A DNA stretch of 64,000 nucleotides. Source: a virus. Positions 31,931 through 38,262 of this stretch are shown here, piece by piece. Location of the stretch: IMG/VR virus record IMGVR_UViG_3300030450_002194, positions 1 through 64,000 of that record; one strand, 5' to 3'. The notes beneath the pieces were generated by a model. The model had not been told where the DNA came from and ran no database searches. It saw nothing but the letters and a program-made list of their open reading frames with translations. The position numbers were made by a program, and so were the translations under genes. Position 1 is the stretch's first letter. Each line of letters opens with the position of its first letter.

Positions 31931-32440
31931 TTACTCCTCTTCCTCCACATAGTCGTATTCTGCACAAGCAGACAGTCCATCTAGTGAACCATCCCACTCA
32001 CCGGCCTTGTACAGTTCCCTTGCGGTCTGCTTTGCCTTCTTAGCAAGTGTATTAGCGTAATCGTTTGCATCAACGAAAACTGGTGGGCCTGCACTCTTTC
32101 CATGCTTTCTTAGCAATGGCTGAGAATACTGTGCGGTACTCTCAAAGAAGGCATATGCTGCCTCCCTTATTGCTTCTGCTGCTGAATCCACTACAACAGA
32201 TGCTGCTGCGGGTAATAGCCCTTGATTACCCCTGCGCCAAACAACCTTACCTGAAGGGAAATCCTTCAGCATTGCCTTTATTGATAGAGCCAATGCAGCC
32301 CTATTGTCTACGTTATTATCACCAGTTTCAATTAACATTGTTGCTAGTGACCTTACATCTCCGGGTATTGCGCTATCCACATCACCCTCGATGCATGAAT
32401 TAACCTTCATCTTTACTGATTCCCAATTTACTTCATCCAT
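31931..32440 (-). CDS. Cassette-encoded paralogue A (169 aa)
   Basis: Two parts. Residues 22-65 share Leu-Ala-x-Met-Leu-Ile-Glu-Thr-Gly-Asp and the following Arg/Ile pattern with the protein at 28309-28548. Residues 100-160 share His-Gly-Lys-Ser-Ala-Gly ... Trp-Asp-Gly-Ser with the protein at 34279-34818. The tail is acidic (Glu-Glu-Glu-Glu). Codon use is more GC-rich than in the left arm. GGAAGTG lies eight bases before ATG and TATA box TTATATAC about 60 bases upstream. It is alone in its cassette. Function unknown. Confidence 0.7.
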   Translation of the reverse strand: MDEVNWESVKMKVNSCIEGDVDSAIPGDVRSLATMLIETGDNNVDNRAALALSIKAMLKDFPSGKVVWRRGNQGLLPAAASVVVDSAAEAIREAAYAFFESTAQYSQPLLRKHGKSAGPPVFVDANDYANTLAKKAKQTARELYKAGEWDGSLDGLSACAEYDYVEEEE

Positions 32441-32501
32441 AATATTCACTTCCTTATTTCTTTCTTGCCCCGTTAGCGGCACTTCTCTCATATTCATAGA
32501 G

Positions 32502-32509
32502 TATATAAG
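32502..32509 (-). promoter_or_regulatory. TATA box of the 31931-32440 cassette gene
   Basis: On the minus strand TTATATAC directly follows the boundary hairpin (GGTTTC/GAAACC) attached to CCATATGG, the same order as the three plus-strand cassette promoters. The distance to ATG is about 60 bases. Confidence 0.55.
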
Positions 32510-32535
32510 AGGTTTCAAACAAAGCGAAACCATAT

Positions 32536-32680
32536 GGTAATGAGGTTTTTTCGGGGATACAAGGAAACAAGGCTAGAAAAACACGCGAATTTTCCTTAGT
32601 CTAAAATCTTAGTGCGTTTTCTGCACCTGTATTTCCAGTGCATTTGCTATTTAACATAGCCTTATTTTACGCTCATTACC
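32536..32680. repeat. Module closed by 9-bp terminal inverted repeat
   Basis: The module begins GGTAATGAG and ends CTCATTACC, perfect complements immediately inside the two palindromic sites. An internal hairpin GCTAT-TTAAC-ATAGC is a variant of the conserved apical loop. No gene found. Confidence 0.65.
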
Positions 32681-32706
32681 ATATGGTTATATTAAAGGGA
32701 TATAGT

Positions 32707-32796
32707 CATGGTATCACAGTAAAATGGGCTGGTGCAGACTAGCGTAAATCGTTAGGCTGCACAATTTGCATTAAGCAAAGCCCTTGGGATACCATG
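32707..32796. repeat. Nested hairpin with ATTAA apex
   Basis: Outer stem CATGGTATC/GATACCATG, next GGGCT/AGCCC, next TGCAG/CTGCA, and a mini-hairpin TTTGC-ATTAA-GCAAA at 32765-32779. Stems are perfect and separated by unpaired bulges. Could fold as RNA or single-stranded DNA. Confidence 0.65.
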
Positions 32797-32894
32797 TCTA
32801 GATAACGTAATAATAATCCCAACAGCCAAGTGAGGCACTATCATAAAGGACACTGGACTAAAGACGAGTTACTTACACAAGTCCAGTGCTACCA

Positions 32895-32998
32895 GTAATT
32901 GACGTTAAACCATGATTTCATCATTGGCTATACATAGACATACAAGCCTGGGCTTAATGCCCTTAACGGCATATATGTCTGTCTATTCCATCAATTAC
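32895..32998. repeat. Nested hairpin with TTAAT apex
   Basis: Outer stem GTAATTGA/TCAATTAC, next ATAGACATA with TATGTCTgTCTAT (one bulged base), apex GGGC-TTAAT-GCCC at 32950-32962. A separate 9-bp hairpin CACTGGACT/AGTCCAGTG precedes it at 32851-32888. Confidence 0.65.
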
Positions 32999-33083
32999 CG
33001 GTTGCACAGGCCACGCGTAACTAACTCCTCTTTACTCGCTGATGTCCTTAACCGTACCATATGGGTGTAACCCTTAAGGGAAC

Positions 33084-33209
33084 GGAAATTATTTTTTGTG
33101 CTTCGGACATTGTTCTACACTTCCTTTGCTTCTACTGTAACTTAGTTAGATGCTTAATGCATCTCTCGCAGGAAGAGATAGAACCTGCCTCCGCAAAAAA
33201 ATAAGTTCC
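33084..33209. repeat. Nested hairpin with TTAAT apex
   Basis: Outer arms GGAAATTATTTTTTG and CAAAAAAATAAGTTCC pair with one or two interruptions; apex AGATGC-TTAAT-GCATCT at 33148-33164 is a perfect 6-bp stem. Confidence 0.65.
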
Positions 33210-33257
33210 TTCTTCGACCCATATGGTGGCATCAAGTAGGAGGTGATTGATTGAGAA

Positions 33258-33452
33258 TCATTCAAGCCAATTGTCGTCCATAGGAGGGAAGGCTCTTAGA
33301 ATCGCAGAGTCTTTCTCTGGGCCGTCAGGCAAAGATTCAAGAAGCCTAATCTTCTTATGGTCTACATATGTTATGTATACGATGAACATCATCATTACTC
33401 CTAACAATACAATCACTGGCATTACTTCATTTAACCCTAATTCTGTGGTCAT
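33258..33452 (-). CDS. Cassette-encoded single-span membrane protein (64 aa)
   Basis: A short acidic N-terminus is followed by one membrane helix (Val-Met-Pro-Val-Ile-Val-Leu-Leu-Gly-Val-Met-Met-Met-Phe-Ile-Val) and a charged cytoplasmic-type tail. It fills one module. The start ATG-ACC lies in the 3' arm of a hairpin GGTCATG/CATGACC that abuts CCATATGG, so access to the start may be controlled by RNA folding. The frame is open further upstream to 33548, but that would cross the site. Function unknown. Confidence 0.6.
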   Translation of the reverse strand: MTTELGLNEVMPVIVLLGVMMMFIVYITYVDHKKIRLLESLPDGPEKDSAILRAFPPMDDNWLE

Positions 33453-33619
33453 GTCTGCTGACGCATGACCATATGGTAGAGGGTCAATTAAGTGCCGGAG
33501 GGACTTAATGTAAGCCATGCGGTCCTCGACCAGATAAAAATGGGGCACATTGTAAGATTGTATTATACATCACAAACTACACACCTTCGGTGCCGTTTGC
33601 TCAAAATAATATCAATCAT

Positions 33620-33636
33620 TTTGGCTTAATGCCAAA
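33620..33636. repeat. Hairpin TTTGGC-TTAAT-GCCAAA
   Basis: A perfect 6-bp stem with the conserved TTAAT loop, directly adjacent to the palindrome starting at 33636. Confidence 0.65.
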
Positions 33637-33667
33637 CCATATGGAATTAGAAAAGATACAAGATGGT

Positions 33668-33856
33668 TTAGAAGCCATCGTCAGGAGGTGTCCAATAGCA
33701 ATATGCTATTTCGCTTCTAGTCATATTATCAAATGGTATGGAACAATCATACCTGGGGTCATAGATAGACAGATATAGCATATATGCTAACAGGGCAAAC
33801 GTTAGTAGGCTTATAAGCCAAAGTTGTTTCTTTTCGTCAAGATTCCATAAGGTCAT
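33668..33856 (-). CDS. Cassette-encoded single-span membrane protein (62 aa)
   Basis: A polar N-terminus, then one long membrane helix (Leu-Trp-Leu-Ile-Ser-Leu-Leu-Thr-Phe-Ala-Leu-Leu-Ala-Tyr-Met-Leu-Tyr-Leu), then an exposed tail with two cysteines. The start ATG-ACC is again the 3' arm of a hairpin (GGTCAT/ATGACC) next to the palindromic site. Alone in its module. Unrelated in sequence to the 64-aa protein apart from topology. Confidence 0.6.
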   Translation of the reverse strand: MTLWNLDEKKQLWLISLLTFALLAYMLYLSIYDPRYDCSIPFDNMTRSEIAYCYWTPPDDGF

Positions 33857-33956
33857 TTGACGCTAACGCATGACCATATGGTAGTTAAAGTAGTTATAGG
33901 CGTTACGAGAAACGAGAGCCGCTTACACTTAACTTGCCACATGAGGTACGTATCGC

Positions 33957-34004
33957 GGAAAACTATCCACTTTGTTCTTGACTTAATGTCAAGTTCCGTT
34001 TTCC
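33957..34004. repeat. Nested hairpin with TTAAT apex
   Basis: Outer GGAAAAC/GTTTTCC, inner CTTGAC-TTAAT-GTCAAG at 33977-33993. No ORF in this module. Confidence 0.65.
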
Positions 34005-34053
34005 ACTCACGACCATATGGGCAAGTAGAATGAGAATGGAGCGTTAAAGGTGC

Positions 34054-34149
34054 GAAATCTACAATACTGGCAAGTATTTTCTGATACAGGCATTAAGCCG
34101 GTGCTATGCACTATCTTACCTACAATACTTGCCAGGGCAGGTAGATTTC
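34054..34149. repeat. Nested hairpin with ATTAA apex
   Basis: Outer GAAATCTAC/GTAGATTTC (9 bp), then CTGGCAAGTATT/AATACTTGCCAG (12 bp, perfect), then GGC-ATTAA-GCC at 34089-34099. One of the clearest examples of the module design. Confidence 0.75.
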
Positions 34150-34204
34150 TTCCTTTATGACCCTATGGGGGCTACACCCATATGGTAGGTTACTTTGTTA
34201 AAGA

Positions 34205-34220
34205 CTACCTTAAATAATCC
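34205..34220 (+). promoter_or_regulatory. Promoter of the 34279-34818 cassette gene
   Basis: CTACC-TTAAATA-ATCC follows the boundary hairpin; AAATATAGAGATACGG lies just downstream and probably marks the transcript start. The same block recurs at 34895 and 35919, so it is a repeated cassette promoter. Confidence 0.55.
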
Positions 34221-34278
34221 ATCAAATATAGAGATACGGTGGCGACCGAACCCACCTATACTCACAGGAGTGATAAAT

Positions 34279-34818
34279 ATGGTTGATTACAGCATGGAAG
34301 ACAGCGTATGGAGCAACAAGAAAGAACACATTGCCGAGTGGTTTACTGCAAACCCAGAGCATGAAGGTAGGAGAGTCATTGTGGACGGATTGTTCGCAAT
34401 AGGCGATTCTCAGCCAGACCTCAGAAAGAGGCACTGGTCGAGCATTAGCGGAGTATTCGCAGATTTGGATAACTCCCCTATTGGCGGTGGAAGGAAGTCA
34501 CTAATGACAACCGCCGTTAAGTCCGACTTTGACAAGTACCTCGGTACATTCAGAGAGAACATGGCAACAGTCGTGTACCCACTGGTTTCCGGTACTGCAA
34601 AGACACACGGAAAGTCCGGTGGCATCCTTTACGCCACTATGGAAGATGGGGCATCCGAGTACGCAGACGATATGACGAAGAAAGAGAGGCTATTCTTGAA
34701 TGCCGCTTTCAACGCATACACCACGAACAACACCGAGAAGAGGTATTTCTGGGACGGTTCGTACAACGAGGATGGTTATCCAGTAATAACCGATAATGGG
34801 GGTCAAGAAGAGGAATAG
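34279..34818 (+). CDS. Cassette-encoded paralogue C (179 aa)
   Basis: It shares with the protein at 31931-32440 both the Gly-Asp-x5-Arg-x6-Ile helical domain (residues 35-75) and a later His-Gly-Lys-Ser-Gly-Gly ... Trp-Asp-Gly-Ser domain; the tail is also acidic. It faces the opposite way, so paralogues bracket the divergent region. GC and codon use are higher than in the arms. GGAGTGAT lies six bases before ATG. The transcript ends carry complementary 10-base arms GGTGGCGACC (34238) and GGTCGCCACC (34827), which could circularise the mRNA ends. Function unknown. Confidence 0.7.
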   Translation: MVDYSMEDSVWSNKKEHIAEWFTANPEHEGRRVIVDGLFAIGDSQPDLRKRHWSSISGVFADLDNSPIGGGRKSLMTTAVKSDFDKYLGTFRENMATVVYPLVSGTAKTHGKSGGILYATMEDGASEYADDMTKKERLFLNAAFNAYTTNNTEKRYFWDGSYNEDGYPVITDNGGQEEE

Positions 34819-34894
34819 GGGTGTTTGGTCGCCACCCTCCCTTCGGGGACTTGTTTACAAAGTTATTGTCCATATGGTAATGGGCTTTGTAAAC

Positions 34895-34911
34895 ATTACC
34901 TTAAATAGTCC
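34895..34911 (+). promoter_or_regulatory. Promoter of the 35035-35235 cassette gene
   Basis: ATTACC-TTAAATA-GTCC directly follows the hairpin GGTAATG/CATTACC of the boundary element. The TATA-like TTAAATA sits about 25-30 bases before the structured leader. Confidence 0.55.
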
Positions 34912-34928
34912 ATATAATGTATAGAATC

Positions 34929-35016
34929 AGACGGGGCAACCAATACCCATTAACACAGTATATTGCCGCCGAGCATTCAATGCCTGTGAGGGGTCACTTG
35001 GTTTAATGCCCCGTCT
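34929..35016 (+). ncRNA. Structured 5' leader of the 35035-35235 gene
   Basis: A 10-bp perfect stem AGACGGGGCA/TGCCCCGTCT encloses a second stem AACCAA/TTGGTT and about 50 further bases. A short ACCC/GGGT hairpin then partly covers the ribosome site GGTGA. The arrangement suits a cis-regulatory RNA such as a thermosensor or protein-binding leader; no known riboswitch class is recognised. Confidence 0.5.
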
Positions 35017-35034
35017 ACCCAATGGGTGAATCTC

Positions 35035-35235
35035 ATGTCAGAAGATAAAACAATTATTCAACAGATTAACGAACCAAAGTATGTTATTGAATTAGCACAC
35101 AAGAAATCAGGGTCAGCCCTTGTGCTATCAATCAACAAATTGAGAGTATCGGGTGATAATCTGGAACAGGTCATGTCTGAGTTAAATTCAGCATTAAATG
35201 ACTATCTTGGCATAACTGGGGATGACACCAGTTAG
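35035..35235 (+). CDS. Cassette-encoded small protein (66 aa)
   Basis: Mixed alpha/beta, no Cys, with a Leu-Val-Leu-Ser-Ile-Asn strand and a Met-x-x-Leu-x-x-Ala-Leu helix. ATG at 35035 is chosen because GGGTGA lies six bases upstream; GTG at 35026 is an alternative. It lies alone between paired boundary elements. No family recognised. Confidence 0.6.
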   Translation: MSEDKTIIQQINEPKYVIELAHKKSGSALVLSINKLRVSGDNLEQVMSELNSALNDYLGITGDDTS

Positions 35236-35330
35236 TCAGGTATTGATTACAAAGTTCAATACCATATGATAGTAACGTAGTGGTGTTTGTAAACTAAGTC
35301 GCGGTAACTTGTTAGCGTGGCTACTGTGAG

Positions 35331-35347
35331 TGACGCATTAAGCGTCA
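35331..35347. repeat. Hairpin TGACGC-ATTAA-GCGTCA
   Basis: Perfect 6-bp stem with the conserved ATTAA loop in a module that also has two copies of GTTTGTAAAC (near 35286 and 35370). Confidence 0.65.
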
Positions 35348-35440
35348 GTTAAACGTAGCGAGTATAGGGTAGTTTGTAAACAACTATCTGATTGCTCACG
35401 TATTCACAATCATATGGTGGTAAAGATAGAAGAATCTATG

Positions 35441-35572
35441 TCAGTCGGTGAAACCGAGTGTCTTGCGCATATGGAGATACTGTTCTTCATCAGACAGTAT
35501 CTCGTACAAGATATTACTCAGTGTTTCAGCGCATTCAAATAGTTCTTCCTTGGTAACCTTATTTCCGGTCAC
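35441..35572 (-). CDS. Cassette-encoded small helical protein (43 aa, GTG start)
   Basis: Read on the minus strand from GTG-ACC: a helical, acidic protein (Lys-Glu-Glu-Leu-Phe-Glu-Cys-Ala-Glu-Thr-Leu ... Leu-Tyr-Glu-Ile-Leu). The start is again in the 3' arm of a GGTCA/TGACC hairpin beside CCATATGG. The leader GGTCATGCGTTAGC is nearly identical to that of the 33668-33856 gene, which is the main reason to call this short frame a gene. Function unknown. Confidence 0.5.
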   Translation of the reverse strand: MTGNKVTKEELFECAETLSNILYEILSDEEQYLHMRKTLGFTD

Positions 35573-35741
35573 TTATTGCTAACGCATGACCATATGGTGA
35601 CGAGTGGGAAAACAGTAGTTACATTAAGTAAAAAGCATAGCGTCAGTTTTCGTGCGCTGTGACCTAATGAGGCAAGTTAAGCGAGCGGCTACATCACATG
35701 TACGCCTACGTACTTATACTACCATATGGTTATTAATCACG

Positions 35742-35838
35742 CTTGCGAGAATTGCAAACGTCAGGTGTTAATTTGCCAAGTATGCGCATTAAGCGCAGAA
35801 CTAAGTGTCAGGTAAATTAACTTGCAATCCGAAGCAAG
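35742..35838. repeat. Nested hairpin with ATTAA apex
   Basis: Four stacked stems: CTTGC/GCAAG, ATTGCAA/TTGCAAT, GTTAATTT/AAATTAAC and TGCGC-ATTAA-GCGCA (35783-35797). A second simple hairpin GTTTAGCG/CGCTAAAC closes the module at 35848-35890. Confidence 0.75.
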
Positions 35839-35918
35839 GGTTATAGTGTTTAGCGGTAATCACCTTAAGGTTCTTAACGCTTCGCTAAACCATATGGTAG
35901 TGAAACTTTGTGTTAGCA

Positions 35919-35933
35919 CTACCTTAAGTAGTC
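35919..35933 (+). promoter_or_regulatory. Promoter of the candidate long non-coding RNA
   Basis: CTACC-TTAAGTA-GTC follows the boundary hairpin GGTAGTG/CACTACC, then TTAAATATAGAGATACG, almost identical to the block before the 34279 gene. Confidence 0.55.
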
Positions 35934-35944
35934 TATTAAATATA

Positions 35945-36318
35945 GAGATACGTCCTTGACGGAGGACACCGGAGTGGCTGAATATCACCGTTGTTAGGGT
36001 GAAAGGCACACATCTAGGGGTCATAGTGGCCCATCGAGCCGACTAAAGAAAACGGTAGGCAGTACAAACGCCCTTAGCGGGGTTAGATGTGGTATGTGCG
36101 GGTAAAGCAATATAACACTGTTATTGAAACTGACACCCATTGCACATTGAGAGAAACTAGAAATAGGCTTCTCTTCTCCACCCTTGAGCCAGTTTTGCAC
36201 ATTTCTGGCACTTAACCAAAAAATGTCGCATCTCAATAGTGAGTAAGACAACGACTTGTAACAATATAGTTAGCGCAAGTGGAAATCGTTGCATCATTAT
36301 TGAGATGAGGTCTTTTTT
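35945..36318 (+). ncRNA. Candidate ~370-nt structured non-coding RNA
   Basis: It is framed by a cassette promoter and a terminator-like end. It opens with hairpin GTCCT/AGGAC, then a long domain closed by ACATCTA/TAGATGT and GCACA/TGTGC. GCCAG/CTGGC and GAGAGAA/TTCTCT hairpins follow. It ends with nested ATCTCAATA/TATTGAGAT, CAACGA/TCGTTG, CTTG/CAAG and TAAC/GTTA just before six T at 36313-36318. Plus-strand ORFs are absent. No known RNA family is recognised. Confidence 0.5.
36230..36318 (+). terminator. Nested hairpin followed by T6
   Basis: Outer 9-bp stem ATCTCAATA/TATTGAGAT with three inner stems, then TCTTTTTT. T-runs terminate archaeal polymerase; the hairpin may protect the 3' end. 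Confidence 0.5.
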
Positions 36319-36357
36319 ACAAAGTTATTACCATATGGGTTTAAGTTCTACAGATAT

Positions 36358-36482
36358 AACTTAAGATAGCAATTAGGCGGACGAAGTCGCGCCGAAAGCA
36401 AAAGTAATCGTAGGATGCATTAAGCATCAGCGTAGCGTAGTAATTAGTTTTGTTGGAGGGAACGTAATTCCTATCTTAAGTT
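36358..36482. repeat. Nested hairpin with ATTAA apex
   Basis: Outer stem AACTTAAGATAG/CTATCTTAAGTT is a perfect 12 bp. Inside are GGCG/CGCC and the apex GATGC-ATTAA-GCATC at 36414-36428. The module then closes with a hairpin ATGTTCT/AGAACAT ending ACC. Confidence 0.7.
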
Positions 36483-36582
36483 CTACACAGAACAATTACC
36501 CTCAATTTGGGGTCATGTTCTAATTACTGAGAACATGTTACCATATGGATATGACTAACGATTAGTGTCCAGGAAAGCGTTA

Positions 36583-36597
36583 ATCACATTAAGTGAT
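36583..36597. repeat. Hairpin ATCAC-ATTAA-GTGAT
   Basis: Perfect 5-bp stem with the conserved loop in a 124-bp module that holds no gene. Confidence 0.6.
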
Positions 36598-36674
36598 AGC
36601 AGGAGTCTTAGCCTTATGTTTAGGGATGATATAAACTACGTTTTGATAACTACGTTTATTACTACCATATGGTT

Positions 36675-36738
36675 GCTGAAAGAGATAACGGCGAAATTCA
36701 TCAAAACAAATGAATTGAGCCGTAGTCTCTGTAACAGC
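36675..36738. repeat. Four-step hairpin without ATTAA apex
   Basis: GCTG/CAGC, AGAGA/TCTCT, ACGGC/GCCGT and AATTCAT/ATGAATT stack with 2-4 base internal loops around a loop CAAAACAA. The same module later has GGTGC-ATAAT-GCACC at 36848-36862, a loop variant. Confidence 0.65.
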
Positions 36739-36927
36739 AGTGGAGTACCTACGAAACGTACCCCAATTCTATGCTGTCTTATGTTATACACTCCTTCTGG
36801 TCTTATATGGAACCACACTATATACCTTCAGTCGTTATGCTTTGCATGGTGCATAATGCACCTGTTACCACTCCTTCTAATTATAGGTGGAACCTATGAC
36901 CATATGGATGAGAAAGGTTTCAGTCGG

Positions 36928-37006
36928 GATACGCTGAAGCATGGCGAGATGTTATTGCATTAAGCAATAGCGATACGCGTGTATGGAGGCATGTCTGGTG
37001 CGTATC
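36928..37006. repeat. Nested hairpin with ATTAA apex
   Basis: Outer GATACGC/GCGTATC with apex TATTGC-ATTAA-GCAATA at 36953-36969. A closing hairpin GTTAATCAC/GTGATTAAC follows at 37044-37076. Confidence 0.65.
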
Positions 37007-37482
37007 TTGCTGGGCCAATCTTGCATCCTGATAGGATGTTTTGGTTAATCACTTTTCCTTACTTTACGTGATTAACGTCACACCATATGGTCGGTGAGGT
37101 TGAGGTGTCGAAGACGGTGGTGCTTGCACCTTGGCATCATCGAAGACATACGAAGTAATAATGTCTGAGATATGCCAAATAGTCGTAGGCCCCTCATAAT
37201 GCACCCAGACCTTATGAGAGGAGTTGATTTATACGTGTAGTCTTTAACTTTGTTAAAGCCAACTTTAACTTAATGTTTTAAATAAATAAACTTAACCTCA
37301 TATGGTAGTGCAAGAGCGATACAGCAAACAACAACTGTATCAAACTTGATAGGAGATATGAAAACACACTCTTGCAACTATCCTCATCGGCTCACCACTT
37401 AGCGGTAGCATATGGGTGTAGCCCTGACAGGGTGCATAATAACTTGCAAATCTCCGCTGGAACTTCGTAACATTGTTTAACA

Positions 37483-37499
37483 AGAGGCTTAATGCCTCT
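37483..37499. repeat. Hairpin AGAGGC-TTAAT-GCCTCT
   Basis: Perfect 6-bp stem with TTAAT loop inside a module bounded at 37407 and 37550. Confidence 0.65.
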
Positions 37500-37566
37500 A
37501 TACTTTACGAAGATTCCAGTCTCCGTTTGCAAGTAATTATCATTTCATGCCCATATGGAAAGGTGG

Positions 37567-37637
37567 GGTATAAAGTCTTCAGCGCAGCATGTAGGCATTA
37601 AGCAGGGTGCTAAGCACCCAATGCTGCGATTTATACC
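37567..37637. repeat. Nested hairpin with TAA apex
   Basis: GGTATAAA/TTTATACC, then CGCAGCAT/ATGCTGCG, then GGGTGC-TAA-GCACCC. A second nested pair, GTAGAGTATA/TATACTCTAC around GTGTTGTCT/AGACAACAC, follows at 37675-37759 in the same module. Confidence 0.65.
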
Positions 37638-37817
37638 TTACAATCCCCAAGCATTAGGGTTGTATTGTCTTTGTGTAGAGTATACGCTCTTACGAACTAG
37701 TGTTGTCTTATCTCCTGGAGACAACACTCAGTTCTCCACTATCGTAGCATATACTCTACTGCTGAGTATACCAACCATATGGATAGTAAGGCTTACGGTA
37801 GGCTTACCGTAGCGAGT

Positions 37818-37888
37818 CGATAGTGTACTTACATTAAGTAAGAGCAGAGGTAATAAACGTAGTTTATGCCAGGATGCGTTTGCTATCG
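37818..37888. repeat. Nested hairpin with ATTAA apex
   Basis: CGATAG/CTATCG encloses CTTAC-ATTAA-GTAAG at 37828-37842; TACGGTA/TACCGTA lies just upstream. Confidence 0.6.
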
Positions 37889-37972
37889 GGCGAGACGGTG
37901 GTAAGACTAGTGGGGCCATTAAATCCTGATGGGGTGTTTCACACCATATGGTATGAGTTACGGTTTACCAAG

Positions 37973-38091
37973 GTTTACAGGGTTAAGTAAGAGTACGCTA
38001 CAGTGGGGAACAAGTATAGATGCATTAAGCATCGAACAAAGTGGAATGCAGTTCCCGGATATGTAGCGTAGTCTTAGTTAAGACTGTAAAC
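37973..38091. repeat. Nested hairpin with ATTAA apex
   Basis: Four perfect stems: GTTTACAG/CTGTAAAC, TACGCTAC/GTAGCGTA, GGGAAC/GTTCCC and GATGC-ATTAA-GCATC (38019-38033). The cleanest example of stacked complementary arms in the array. Confidence 0.75.
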
Positions 38092-38150
38092 TGGTGTGGC
38101 CGATAATACGCAATACCAGAACATAGGGTAGTTATCACTACGTTCATTGC

Positions 38151-38262
38151 TTAAAGGAAGGAGTTAAACTGTAGAACTCCGATGCTCTGGCTTAACGCCT
38201 GTCCCGCTGAATCTAGCGGGAACCGCATGTTTATCTTCATTCTACAGAGCCTCCTCCTTTAA
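38151..38262. repeat. Nested hairpin with TTAAC apex
   Basis: TTAAAGGA/TCCTTTAA, CTGTAGAA/TTCTACAG, a side hairpin CCCGCT/AGCGGG and GGC-TTAAC-GCC. It is the last module before the right arm. Confidence 0.6.

Larger units (their letters stand above)
31809..36338. repeat. Eight paired inverted boundary elements (CCATATGG + hairpin with CTTTGT loop)
   Basis: Each is about 30 bases: CCATATGG, then a hairpin closed by GGT/ACC or a longer stem, with CTTTGT in its loop. Forward copies lie at 31809-31843, 34178-34209, 34870-34900 and 35890-35923. Reverse copies lie at 32511-32537, 34847-34877, 35239-35269 and 36309-36338. They pair up to flank exactly four cassettes: 31809-32537, 34178-34877, 34870-35269 and 35890-36338. 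All four contain a gene or the candidate long RNA. Confidence 0.75.

Noticed and set aside
35889-36035. Second tRNA-like sequence after the third cassette promoter
   Set aside because: A segment resembles a D-arm and a stem around TCACC/GGTGA, but the loop has eight bases, there is no T-arm consensus and no acceptor pairing.
36021-36251. 76-aa minus-strand ORF
   Set aside because: It overlaps the structured RNA cassette antisense, lacks a ribosome site and has no compositional support.
36565-36963. 132-aa plus-strand ORF
   Set aside because: It runs through three palindromic sites and several perfect hairpins, which explain the open frame better than coding. No ribosome site.
37555-37812. 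85-aa plus-strand ORF
   Set aside because: It starts inside a CCATATGG site and spans nested hairpins of one module. Composition does not look like protein.
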